Source of the DNA: Aeromicrobium sp. Root495
Lineage (GTDB): Bacteria; Actinomycetota; Actinomycetes; Propionibacteriales; Nocardioidaceae
Length of the DNA stretch: 64,000 nt
Reading direction: 5' to 3'
Assembly (NCBI RefSeq): GCF_001426755.1
Contig: NZ_LMFJ01000002.1
Span: 64,240-128,239 of the forward strand
The notes under the pieces are model-generated. The model was not told where the DNA came from. It was given only the letters and a program-made list of their open reading frames with translations, and did no database searches. A program made the position numbers and the translations under genes. Shown piece after piece: positions 53,554-61,849 of the stretch. Positions within the stretch are counted from its first letter, which is position 1. Each line of letters opens with the position of its first letter.

Positions 53554-54444
53554 TCAGACAGCCATCACGTTGAGGACTGCCGGATAACCAATCAGGATCA
53601 TGAAACCGGCGGCCAGCAGAAGCTGTGAGACCCGCATCGAGTCGTCGTTCTTGGCCGCCTCAGCCGCAGCTTCTGCCAACTGGCGCCGCCGCAAGGTCCC
53701 GGACCGTGCCGCCAAAGAGGCGCGCACGCGTGCACCGCTCTCTCCGACCAAGGCCAGCGCCGAGGCGAGGTCCACCAGCTCAGTGAGCGCGAGCTCCTCC
53801 CCCAACCGCCCTAGGGCATGCCAGGGGGTCTCACCGGTCCGGCGCGAGCGCGTGATCGTGTCGGTGATGAGCTCGAAGGTCCAACCAGACCCGATCTTCG
53901 CGCTGCTCAGCATCGCTTCGGGAACGCCGCGGCCCGAAGCGAGGGACATCGAGAAGAGCTCGAGGTAGGTCGCCAGAGCTGCCAGCATCTCGGCTCTCCT
54001 GACCGCCGCGTCGGAACGGAGTCGAGCGACTTCAAGAGCCACAGCAAGCACCGCGAGCATCACTCCTGCGGCGACCCCGATCTCGACAGGCAGATGAATT
54101 TCCGCGGCTCTCGCGAAGACAACGAGGGCCCCCGGCACCACCAGACCGACGCCGGCCGACGCCACCAGTCCTGCTAGCCACGTGTCGAGGGACCGCCCGG
54201 TGATCCGGAGGTCTGGTCCCAGCGGCGTGAGGTCGATCCCACCGCGAGAGAGACGACTCGCGATCCACGATCCCAAGCGATCGCTGCGGCCGACGTTGCC
54301 CCCATCACCGCGGCGAGGTGCCTGCCGTGCGCGTTCCCAGCGGCCCACGGTGGCAGCGAGATCTCGCCGCGTCGGCAACAACGACCTGAGCAGCAGCGCG
54401 AGTCCGAGGCCAAATCCAAGACCTACGAGCAGCATTCCGGTCAT
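53554..54444 (-). CDS. tadC: TadC-like inner membrane platform protein (T2SSF family)
   Basis: A 296-residue protein with membrane segments at the N terminus, about residues 90-145 and at the C terminus (QLLLAAGFMILIGYPAVLNVM). The T2SSF core YLELFSMSLASGRGVPEAML and GARVRASLAARSGTLRRRQLAEAAA is intact. It forms the platform with TadB. ATGA overlap with tadB. Confidence 0.88.
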   Translation of the reverse strand: MTGMLLVGLGFGLGLALLLRSLLPTRRDLAATVGRWERARQAPRRGDGGNVGRSDRLGSWIASRLSRGGIDLTPLGPDLRITGRSLDTWLAGLVASAGVGLVVPGALVVFARAAEIHLPVEIGVAAGVMLAVLAVALEVARLRSDAAVRRAEMLAALATYLELFSMSLASGRGVPEAMLSSAKIGSGWTFELITDTITRSRRTGETPWHALGRLGEELALTELVDLASALALVGESGARVRASLAARSGTLRRRQLAEAAAEAAKNDDSMRVSQLLLAAGFMILIGYPAVLNVMAV

Positions 54445-55274
54445 GACGCGGCCCCCGCCAGAAAGCGCTTCGGCGCTCGGTACTCACTCAGCTTCCTGGC
54501 CCACGCGAACGACGCCACGAACGTCGCCAGCACCACAAGCAGTGCAACCTGGCCCGCAGGGTGCGCATACGGCTCGACGTAGTCGCGCGCGAAGACGGCT
54601 AGCCCCGCAGTGAAGAGGAGCGTGATTCCGACGACGATCCACGAGGCTCGCCGCAGGGGTTGACGTCCTGCTTCGATGCGCTGACGCAGCTCGAGCTCGC
54701 TCCGGGCGTGTCCAGCCAGCTCGGTGAGAGCCGCGCTCAGGCCCGGCCCGCGTTGAGCAGCGTTGAGCCACAGCGCGGCGACGACGAGATCGGCCGATGG
54801 ATCGTTGAGGTCGTCGCCGAATCGGAGCAGAGCATCCGGCAGCGGGATCCGTGCGCCCATGAGGCCGACGAGCCGATGAAGTGGAATGGCCAGTGCCGGA
54901 GGGCAAGCGTCGACTGTCGCGGGTATGGCCTGCTCGAGGCTCATCGAACCAGCCACAGAGTCGCGCAGGCTCTCCGTCCAGATCGCGAGGGCCTCTGCGC
55001 GCTCCACCTCTCGGTTCCCCGCGGAGGTCGCCCCAAACACTCGCGGCCAGACGAGCACGATCGCCAGCGCGCCGATCGCAGCGACCGGCCACCTCGTGAC
55101 AAGGCCGACGCCGACAGCGACCGCGACTGCCGAAAGCAGGCGTCGCTGATCGGGCCGGCTCACTGTCGACCTCCGCCTTTGGGGCAGCACCCATCGCCCT
55201 TCGTACGAGGCCGAGACCAGGAGGATGCCCGCCGCGACACCCGCGCCGAGGACAAGACCGATGAGGGCACGCAT
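54441..55274 (-). CDS. tadB: TadB-like inner membrane platform protein (T2SSF family)
   Basis: A 277-residue protein. It has two N-terminal membrane regions, the T2SSF core LRDSVAGSMSLEQAIPAT and ALTELAGHARSELELRQRIEAGRQPLRRAS, and two C-terminal membrane segments. The ATG at 55274 overlaps the CpaF stop (TGATG). Confidence 0.88.
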   Translation of the reverse strand: MRALIGLVLGAGVAAGILLVSASYEGRWVLPQRRRSTVSRPDQRRLLSAVAVAVGVGLVTRWPVAAIGALAIVLVWPRVFGATSAGNREVERAEALAIWTESLRDSVAGSMSLEQAIPATVDACPPALAIPLHRLVGLMGARIPLPDALLRFGDDLNDPSADLVVAALWLNAAQRGPGLSAALTELAGHARSELELRQRIEAGRQPLRRASWIVVGITLLFTAGLAVFARDYVEPYAHPAGQVALLVVLATFVASFAWARKLSEYRAPKRFLAGAAS

Positions 55275-56608
55275 CAGGCCACCCAGCCAGAACCATCGAC
55301 GTCGGACCACCCGGCGCGCGCCAAGGCCTCTGCGCGGGCTCCCGACAGGAAGGCATTGACGTTTCGAACGGCAGCGCCGGCGCCCTCATCGGTGTAGATG
55401 GCAGACGCCGAGACCCTTGGTCCGTCGAATCCGTTGACCTCGAGGATCTCCCGGACGGCCCGCCTCGCTCCACCACGCCCGTCGTCTTCGACCTTCTTCA
55501 CGAAGACGACGAGGTCCAGCCCAGAGGCGACCAGCTGTGCGGACGCTTCGAGGTCAAGTCCCTCCGCAGCCTGCTTCGCGTAGACGGCGATCCTGTCGAA
55601 CGTGGAGCGCCCCGATCGAGCGTGGATGGTGGAGAGCGAGCCCTCGTTGCCCTGGCTCATCGCGTTGAGCATGGTCACGATCTCAGGACCGAGCACCTCA
55701 CCCACGATGACTCGGTCCGGGTTCATGCGCAGCGTCCGCCGGACCAGCCTGAGCAGCGAGATCGCGCCTTGTCCCTCCGAGTTGGGAAGCCGTTCCTCGA
55801 GCTCCACCAGGTTCGGGTGCGCCTCCGGATCGTGACTGAAGCCAAGCTCAAGAGCTCGCTCCACAGTGACCACCCGATCATCGGTGTCAATCTCCGCCGC
55901 CAACGCCCGGAGCAAGGTCGTCTTGCCCGCGTTGGTGGCGCCACTGATCATGATGTTGAGCCTCGCGCGGACGGCGGCGGCGAGGAACTCAGCGATCTCC
56001 GTGCTCATGGTCCCTGTGCCCACCAGGTCCGCGAGGCCGACCTTCATGAATCGGTGACGCCGGATAGAGACCGAAGGTCGCGGAGTCACGCCTTGGATGG
56101 CCGAGAGCCGCGACCCGTCCGGCAGGCGAAGGTCGAGCTCAGGGTTGGCGACGTCGAAGGGCCGCGAGGAGAGTCCCGCATAAGCGGCCAGAGTCTGGAC
56201 CTGCTTGATGAGCTCGTCGTCGGATTGAGCCACGGGATCGACGCGGCGCCGTAGGCCGTCCTTGTCCGTGACGAAGACCTGGTCGAACCCGTTGATGTCG
56301 ATGTTCTCGATGTCTTCGTCGTCGATCAGGTGCTGGAGACTGCCTGCCCCGAACTGTCGGGACTCGATGGCCAGAGCAAGCTGTTCCTCTGCCTCCCACG
56401 CGGGAGGTTGCTCGCCGGCGTCGACGAGTGCGGCGCGGTGCTCGGCGATCGCTTGCTGAATGAACTGTCGGCCGGCTTGCCGCTCGTCCTCACCCGACAG
56501 CTCGCTCTCACCCCGAGCTCGGCGACCCTTCTGCAGGTCGGCGAGCAGCTGACCTGAGCGCATCTGAAGCTTCTGCACGGCTGCGACGTCGGCGTCGATC
56601 GCACTCAT
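55274..56608 (-). CDS. tadA: CpaF/TadA secretion ATPase
   Basis: A 444-residue ATPase of the VirB11/CpaF family. It has Walker A ISGATNAGKTTLLRA (about residue 222), the Asp box, NPDRVIVGEVLGPE (Walker B region) and a histidine box LSTIHARSG. It powers assembly of the Tad pilus. Since VirB11-type ATPases also serve T4SS, a shared use with the neighbouring conjugation genes cannot be excluded. ATGA overlap with the TadZ-like gene. Confidence 0.93.
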   Translation of the reverse strand: MSAIDADVAAVQKLQMRSGQLLADLQKGRRARGESELSGEDERQAGRQFIQQAIAEHRAALVDAGEQPPAWEAEEQLALAIESRQFGAGSLQHLIDDEDIENIDINGFDQVFVTDKDGLRRRVDPVAQSDDELIKQVQTLAAYAGLSSRPFDVANPELDLRLPDGSRLSAIQGVTPRPSVSIRRHRFMKVGLADLVGTGTMSTEIAEFLAAAVRARLNIMISGATNAGKTTLLRALAAEIDTDDRVVTVERALELGFSHDPEAHPNLVELEERLPNSEGQGAISLLRLVRRTLRMNPDRVIVGEVLGPEIVTMLNAMSQGNEGSLSTIHARSGRSTFDRIAVYAKQAAEGLDLEASAQLVASGLDLVVFVKKVEDDGRGGARRAVREILEVNGFDGPRVSASAIYTDEGAGAAVRNVNAFLSGARAEALARAGWSDVDGSGWVA

Positions 56609-57375
56609 GTGGCGACCCCTTCGGAGACCTCAACGCCAGAGGAGGCGAGGCCATCAATGATCGTCTGCGCAGAACGGACCAGCTTGGTTCTCGCGAGCGT
56701 TCTACCTCGAGGTGATTGGCAGGACTCAATCGAGCGGACTGCCGTCGGGTCCCACGCGATGTGAAGCGACGACCTCACCGGCACGGCTGCCGACGCGAAG
56801 ATGAGGTCGACGTCGGCGCGATCTGTCGTGGCGTCGCGTTCCCTCGTCACCACCACGGGCTGGACGACAGACGACCCTGAGGCGGCGAGCTGACGGGCGA
56901 GCTCCCGCGCGTGAACGACGCTGGCCGGGTCGGCACGAAGGACAAGCGCTACCGCGTCGGCCCTGCTGACCAGGGCGGCGGCAGGCGATGCGCTGTCATA
57001 CCTCCCGACGTCGACGACGACGTCCACGTCCGCCATGGCGCAGGCCGTTGCGAGCGCGTCCCACAGGCCGGCCATCCCTCGGCCATGCTCTCTGGTCAGG
57101 AAGCCTGGGATGACAGCGAGACCCTCGCTGACCGTTGCGGCGAAGCTGCCCACGAGGTCAGGCCTCAGCTCACGCGTTGCTGCAGCGAGGGTCGCGACCG
57201 TCGGCGAGGCAGGGAGTGCGCCCTCCGCCGGCTTGAGCCGAATGCCAAGGTCACCTCCCGCGGGATCCGCTTCGAGCATCACCGCGGAGGTGGTGGTCGG
57301 CCAGGCACCAGCAAGCGCGAGGGCTGCAGTGGTCGCTCCGGGTGAACCTTTCGATGAGCAGACTGCGAGCAACAT
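56605..57375 (-). CDS. TadZ/CpaE-like ParA-type ATPase
   Basis: A 256-residue ParA/MinD-like protein with deviant Walker A CSSKGSPGATTAALALAG, EADPAGGDLGIR and VDVVVDVGRYD. CpaE/TadZ proteins place the pilus apparatus in the cell. Start overlaps the SAF gene stop (TGATG). Confidence 0.85.
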   Translation of the reverse strand: MLLAVCSSKGSPGATTAALALAGAWPTTTSAVMLEADPAGGDLGIRLKPAEGALPASPTVATLAAATRELRPDLVGSFAATVSEGLAVIPGFLTREHGRGMAGLWDALATACAMADVDVVVDVGRYDSASPAAALVSRADAVALVLRADPASVVHARELARQLAASGSSVVQPVVVTRERDATTDRADVDLIFASAAVPVRSSLHIAWDPTAVRSIESCQSPRGRTLARTKLVRSAQTIIDGLASSGVEVSEGVAT

Positions 57376-58037
57376 CAGCGGCCGCCCGCCGTCAGCTTGA
57401 CGATCGCCACTCGTCCGGCAGCCGCGTACGTCGTGACCTGATCGGCATCAGCCTGCGGCAGCAGCACCGTCACGACCTTCGAGGCTTCACCACTGGACGT
57501 GCGCGAGACCGCGTACACGCGCGCGGCATCGGCCAACACCTGTGGCTGCGAGGACCCACCGCTGCCGTCGGCTGAGGCGACAGCCAGGACCCGGATGGTG
57601 TCCCCCGGCTCAACACCCGCGCCGGGCATTTGAGCATTGTTCAGGGCCAGTCCCGCCAAAGCCTCACCCGGACCGGGAACAGCCTGGTCGGTGAGCATGG
57701 TCGAGCTCAGCACCTGACCCGGGAGCATGTCGATGCTCGCCGTCTTACCGACCACGTTCGACACATCCTCTGCCGCGATCGTGTCGTCTAGCCCCGCGAC
57801 CTCCTTGGTGGTCACCTCATCCCGCTGGATGACACGCCCTGCCGCGATTCGCTCCGTCGCGGCGAGCACCGTGACGCGATCACCCGCGTTCACGAACAGC
57901 ACTGCGCCCGCGAGTGCGCACCCCACCACGAGGAGCAGGCCCAGAAGGGCCTGCCCACGCAGCCGACCCCTCGTCGGCAGCGACGTGCCTGCCGGACGCC
58001 GACCCCTCACTGCTGTCGTCGCTTCGTCGAGCTTCAT
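57375..58037 (-). CDS. SAF-domain protein, CpaB/RcpC-like
   Basis: A 220-residue protein with one membrane segment (ALLGLLLVVGCALAGAVLFV) and a periplasmic SAF domain (AATERIAAGRVIQRDEVTTKEVAG, then LPGQVLSSTML). It is the likely periplasmic pilus component, as CpaB in Caulobacter. Overlaps on both sides. Confidence 0.87.
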   Translation of the reverse strand: MKLDEATTAVRGRRPAGTSLPTRGRLRGQALLGLLLVVGCALAGAVLFVNAGDRVTVLAATERIAAGRVIQRDEVTTKEVAGLDDTIAAEDVSNVVGKTASIDMLPGQVLSSTMLTDQAVPGPGEALAGLALNNAQMPGAGVEPGDTIRVLAVASADGSGGSSQPQVLADAARVYAVSRTSSGEASKVVTVLLPQADADQVTTYAAAGRVAIVKLTAGGR

Positions 58038-58804
58038 CGGACGACCACCGACTGACGTTCAGTGACTCGCAGGTCCAGCTGCGCGGTCGGCGACGCCAAC
58101 GTTCCGAGGTCACCATCGGCCTCGTCGCAGTCGCCCTCGCAGCGCCAGCTCACCCCGTAGTTCACGAAGACACGGACGCGGTACCGGTCGTTCGGCTGAT
58201 GGGTCGACGTGTGCCGGAAGGTGTAACCGCACGGCGTACTCGCCTCTCGCGGAAGGTTCTTCTCCCATACGCGTCCGGGACTGTGGCACACGATCCGCTT
58301 CTCGCCGAGATCCCAGATGACAGAGAGGGGCCGCGCCTCGGCCGTGACCGTGACGTCGCCGGCCTTCGCCTTCGCCCGCCGGACGCTCCAGCTGCCCTTG
58401 TCGAGCCAGAGCCAGGTCTTCAGTCCGACGATCGCCGGTGCAGGAGCCTGCGGGCTCATCTTGATGGCGGGCGAATCGAGCCGGATCGAGTCGTAGGCGT
58501 CCTTTGCAAGGTCTGTGGCATCGACCGCGGCATTCCCTGTGCCAGGAACCTCGCCACCAGCGGGACAGTCTCCGCTGACTCCGACGATGACGCAGTCGTC
58601 GACTGGCACCTCAGGAGACGGTGTGGGACCAGCCTTGATTGGCTCAGCTCCGCCACCGTTACCCTTCGGCTCTCCGTCGTCGTGGCCGTGGATGTCGATA
58701 CCTCCCCCGTCCGGAAGATCGATGTCACCTGTGCCCGCCACGGCAACGGTGGGGCTGAGAAGCACCACCGTTGCCGCGAGCACCGGGCCGACGCGCCTCA
58801 GCAC
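58034..58804 (-). CDS. Secreted protein of the Tad operon
   Basis: A 256-residue protein with an N-terminal signal peptide (GPVLAATVVLLSPTVAVAG). A Gly/Asp/Pro-rich spacer follows, then a domain with paired Cys (VDDCVIVGVSGDCPAG; CEGDCDEA) and aromatic strands (WLWLDKGSWSV). Likely an exported or cell-wall partner of the pilus. Family unknown. Confidence 0.72.
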   Translation of the reverse strand: MLRRVGPVLAATVVLLSPTVAVAGTGDIDLPDGGGIDIHGHDDGEPKGNGGGAEPIKAGPTPSPEVPVDDCVIVGVSGDCPAGGEVPGTGNAAVDATDLAKDAYDSIRLDSPAIKMSPQAPAPAIVGLKTWLWLDKGSWSVRRAKAKAGDVTVTAEARPLSVIWDLGEKRIVCHSPGRVWEKNLPREASTPCGYTFRHTSTHQPNDRYRVRVFVNYGVSWRCEGDCDEADGDLGTLASPTAQLDLRVTERQSVVVR

Positions 58805-59448
58805 GATCCCGATCCTTTGAGGTCGGCGACGCGCCAGAAGTCGACCGTCGTCCCTGCGAAGTGCGGCTTCATCGTCACCGTCTGACGCTTGGGTGACTCG
58901 TCCTGGTCGATGACCTCATCGCCCTTGAGTACCTTCAGCGTTCCGAGAGTCAGGCACTGCTGAAGCTCGATCTGCGGAGCGTCTGAGTCGAGATCCACCT
59001 CCGTCGGCACTCGCCACTCGATCTTGCTGGCGCCTTCGAGATGGATGCCCTTGTCGTCAAGTTCCTTGATCGTGCGCAACTGGTCGCTGTAGGCCGGCGA
59101 GAAGAACAGGGACCTGAGCGTTCTTCCGAGTTCCCCCGCATCAGCGAGCGCACTAGCGGGGTCGGCCTGAAGCTTCGCGACCTCGCGATCGCCGGTGTCG
59201 TAGTCGGCAAGGGCCTGCCTGACCGCTGCCTGTTCGCCGCCGCTCAAGGTCGGCGACTGCGGCGCGGGGGAGACCCGAGCACTCGCGCTCGTCTCGGAGC
59301 TGGCTGATGGAGACGGTCCCGGATCATTGTCCGCATCCATGCAGGCACTCAGAGCGACCGCCACGAGGAGGGAGGCGATGAAGATTCGTGCCCGCCGCCA
59401 CCACGTCAGGAGCAGCGACTCGTTCGGCTTCCGGCTGTTGTTGTCCAT
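58798..59448 (-). CDS. Lipoprotein, first main gene of the Tad operon
   Basis: A 216-residue lipoprotein with signal segment FIASLLVAVALSAC (lipobox LSAC, Cys36), a Ser/Pro-rich linker, and a domain with SLFFSPAYSDQLRTIKELDDKG. It ends with a conserved-looking GSGSC. It overlaps the next gene by 7 bases. It might be the pilotin-like partner of the pilus; this is inferred only. Confidence 0.75.
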   Translation of the reverse strand: MDNNSRKPNESLLLTWWRRARIFIASLLVAVALSACMDADNDPGPSPSASSETSASARVSPAPQSPTLSGGEQAAVRQALADYDTGDREVAKLQADPASALADAGELGRTLRSLFFSPAYSDQLRTIKELDDKGIHLEGASKIEWRVPTEVDLDSDAPQIELQQCLTLGTLKVLKGDEVIDQDESPKRQTVTMKPHFAGTTVDFWRVADLKGSGSC

Positions 59449-59454
59449 ATTGGC

Positions 59455-59562
59455 CTAGGGCTCGCCGGCGAGGTAGGCGGTCATGCGGGCGGGAGGCCCC
59501 GACCTACCCCCTCGGCGCGCGGCGCTCTCGCCTCGAAGCAAGAGCCATGACTGATACGGCAT
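59455..59562 (-). CDS. Possible 35-residue leader peptide upstream of the Tad operon
   Basis: ATG at 59562 follows GGGGGG, and the frame ends 6 bp before the lipoprotein start. The peptide is basic with MPYQSWLLLRGESA at the start. It may be a coupling leader. Weak support. Confidence 0.25.
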   Translation of the reverse strand: MPYQSWLLLRGESAARRGGRSGPPARMTAYLAGEP

Positions 59563-59996
59563 ATAGACCCCCCGATCTACCGGCTGCCAGAACCGATAAA
59601 TCAGATTAATCACAGGCCATACGCCTCCGAAACCTAACAGGTATGGGCATCTCGGCCCGAAACGCCAGCGCCACCCCTTCCGACCCGCAGCCGCCTCCGT
59701 CAGCGGGGTGGCCAACCGAGGCAGTCCCCGTCGACACCGCCAACCCCGTGCCACCCGGTGCATCCGGGTGTGGCCTGGACGCTCATCCTCTCCGCCGGCA
59801 TCGTGCTCTCGCAGATGCCGCCCCCGCCGCCGTGTGCGCGGGATCGTTCGCACCATGGAGACCGCGCCTCCGCGACTGCTCGCCGAGGCCTGAGATGCTA
59901 CCTGTAGCACTACCCGGGGAGAGAGATAGTGCGTCGCCATCTCGACATCCTGATGCACCCCTAGGAAGTCGAGATCTTCCGCGGCGTCGTCATCGT

Positions 59997-60100
59997 GCCG
60001 GTGCGATCCTGGCGCTCGGCATGATCACGTTCCGCCTCGTCGAGAAGCCGATCATGAAGCTCAAGCACCGCAACGACCGCGATGCGGCCGCGACCCAGGT
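59997..60100 (+). pseudogene. Remnant of an acyltransferase-3 (OafA-type) C terminus
   Basis: A short frame reads AGAILALGMITFRLVEKPIMKLKHR. It is like the last transmembrane helix and RxVExPxxxL tail that ends OafA-type membrane acyltransferases. Nothing upstream continues the protein. The rest of the 59563-60113 gap has no convincing gene, so this looks like a fragment left by rearrangement. Confidence 0.35.
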
Positions 60101-60113
60101 CGGCTGTCACCGC

Positions 60114-60905
60114 TCAAAGCTCGTGGGTGAATCCCAGCTCGGCGAGCTCGACGAGCCAATCCGGGCGGTCCACCCCGTGGCCCACGAGGCGGGCCTGCAG
60201 CGTCAGGGCCGCTGACCAGGGCTCGGCCCAGTCGAGGCCCTCCTCCTGCGGCAGCCGCGCGGCGACGGCCTCGTCGGCGGCGAACAACAGGTCGATCTCG
60301 CGGACCACGCTGCCGTCAACGACGTGAAGCAACGAGGACACCCCGTTGACGTTCCAGTAGACCGAGACGTACGCCCCGCGCGGTGCCAGGCGCTGCGCGG
60401 TCTTCACCTGCGACCCGAAGAAGCCATAGGGCTCGGCGACCCAGGTCCAACCTGCGTGGTCGAAGGCCCACACCATGAGGGAGTCCCGGTCCTCCGCGGC
60501 CTCGCGCCACGCGTCGAACGGCTCGTCGGCGAAGCGGACGAGCCGTGACTTCTCGTCGGCCTCGAGCCGAAGCAGCGCACCCTCGGCCGAGCCCCCCGTG
60601 AACGCCGTGAGGCACCACGCATCGGCCTCCGGCTCGTCCTCGTCGTCGGCCCACGCGAAGTCGTCCTGGCTCCATGCGGCGGGCGGCAGCAGTTCGTCGT
60701 TCGAGACCAGTCCGTCGTAGACCGGCTGACCGTGCTCGGTGAGCACCTGGGCGTACGTCACGCGCGCCTGCCGGCTCATCTCCAGGGCGGCGTGGAACGC
60801 GGCGCTGCCGATCTCCACCGCTGCCGCTGCAGTGCTCGCGGCTTCCTCGGCCGCCACGTAGTCGGCGGCGGCACGCCTCAGCGCCTCCTCGGAGCCGTCC
60901 ATCAT
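60114..60905 (-). CDS. DUF6461-like protein
   Basis: A 263-residue cytoplasmic protein. The first 65 residues form an Ala-rich coiled coil. The rest has CLTAFTGGSAEGALLRLEA, SLMVWAFDHAGWTWVAEPYGFFGS and GAYVSVYWNVNGVSSLLHVVDG, the pattern of DUF6461 proteins found in actinobacterial accessory DNA. ATG at 60905 follows GGGGGG. Function unknown. Confidence 0.7.
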   Translation of the reverse strand: MMDGSEEALRRAAADYVAAEEAASTAAAAVEIGSAAFHAALEMSRQARVTYAQVLTEHGQPVYDGLVSNDELLPPAAWSQDDFAWADDEDEPEADAWCLTAFTGGSAEGALLRLEADEKSRLVRFADEPFDAWREAAEDRDSLMVWAFDHAGWTWVAEPYGFFGSQVKTAQRLAPRGAYVSVYWNVNGVSSLLHVVDGSVVREIDLLFAADEAVAARLPQEEGLDWAEPWSAALTLQARLVGHGVDRPDWLVELAELGFTHEL

Positions 60906-61180
60906 CGTCGACCCCCCGATCGGCCGGGAGCTACGTCTTCTGCCCGAAGACCAGCAGCGTCGGTGAGAGGCTCGGCGGTGTGAGGCGGCCGAAGTGGAAG
61001 ATCGTCGTCTTCGTGCTTCTCGTGGCATGGTGCCAGCGACTGCAGCGCGACATCCGATGACCGCATCTTCGGATCAACCCCTTTGCCAGTTTCATCTACC
61101 TGCTGCGCACCCGGCTGATGATCCTGCGGCTTGACGTGGTCGCCGGCTGCGGCCGGCGGGATCTCATGCGTGGCGCTCAC
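60902..61180 (-). CDS. Hypothetical hydrophilic protein
   Basis: A 92-residue polar protein rich in His, Asp, Gly and Pro, without hydrophobic core. GTG at 61180 has a perfect AGGAG 7 bases upstream, and the stop overlaps the DUF6461-like start, which suggests a transcription unit. It may be intrinsically disordered. Confidence 0.4.
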   Translation of the reverse strand: MSATHEIPPAAAGDHVKPQDHQPGAQQVDETGKGVDPKMRSSDVALQSLAPCHEKHEDDDLPLRPPHTAEPLTDAAGLRAEDVAPGRSGGRR

Positions 61181-61572
61181 ATTGTCTCCTCATTCACCTG
61201 GAGTGACTCACACAGAGCCCGCTCACATTGCCCAGCCGAAGCTCAGGTGTGCGACGCAGGCCCACGTCGTCCGGTGAACTAGCGCGCTAGGCATGAGGCT
61301 AACTGCTCACGCAGAGTCGCCGGTCGAACCAGCCGCGCCGACGTCATCGTTCAGGACCGAGGTGCTCATCGAGCTCGGAAAGACCGTCGTAGAGATGCAA
61401 ACGGGCGGACCTTCCGTGGCAGTCGTGCCAGGGGTAGGTCGTCAGAAACTCCGACACCTTCCTTCCCGCGCCAGGCGCCGCCGGCGGGGTAGCCAACCGA
61501 GGCTGTCTCCGATCGACGATATCCGTACGCGCTCGGCGACCTCCATCGCTGAGCCTCGACAAGGAGGCAGGC
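61181..61572. other. Intergenic region upstream of the excisionase
   Basis: No gene can be supported. A block at 61452-61517 (GCGGGGTAGCCAACCGAGGC core) recurs with few changes at about 59668-59735. Possible regulatory or recombination sequence of the element. Confidence 0.4.
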
Positions 61573-61788
61573 ATGACCGCAGCAACAGATCTCCTCGCAG
61601 GCGACGAGATGCTGACGATCTCGGAGGTGGCTTCCATCCTCCGGACCCCGGAGGCGACCCTCCGATACTGGCGGCATCTCGGATCAGGCCCATTCAGCTT
61701 CAAGCTGGGCCGCCACGTCCGTTACTGGCGAAGCGACGTTATCCACTGGCTCGATGATCAGTCTCGTCGTCCACAGAACTCGCAGTAG
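61573..61788 (+). CDS. xis: Excisionase / MerR-like HTH protein
   Basis: A 71-residue protein with a winged-helix HTH_17 domain (LTISEVASILRTPEATLRYW, then KLGRHVRYWRSDVIHWLD). It has AAGGAGG 5-6 bases before the ATG and lies 61 bp upstream of the integrase gene. The pair is the usual Xis-Int arrangement of actinobacterial integrating elements. Confidence 0.88.
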   Translation: MTAATDLLAGDEMLTISEVASILRTPEATLRYWRHLGSGPFSFKLGRHVRYWRSDVIHWLDDQSRRPQNSQ

Positions 61789-61849
61789 CGACCCCGACGT
61801 AGCCGTCCTAGATCGATCGTGAAGCGATCGGATCGAGGGAGGAACCACC

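Noticed and set aside
59643..60215. 190-codon plus-strand frame
   Set aside because: Only about 25 residues resemble a known family (acyltransferase tail); the rest is compositionally random, so only the remnant is reported.
61293..61757. 154-codon plus-strand frame upstream of and overlapping the excisionase
   Set aside because: The excisionase has a perfect ribosome site in another frame, and this product is Arg-rich without a domain.
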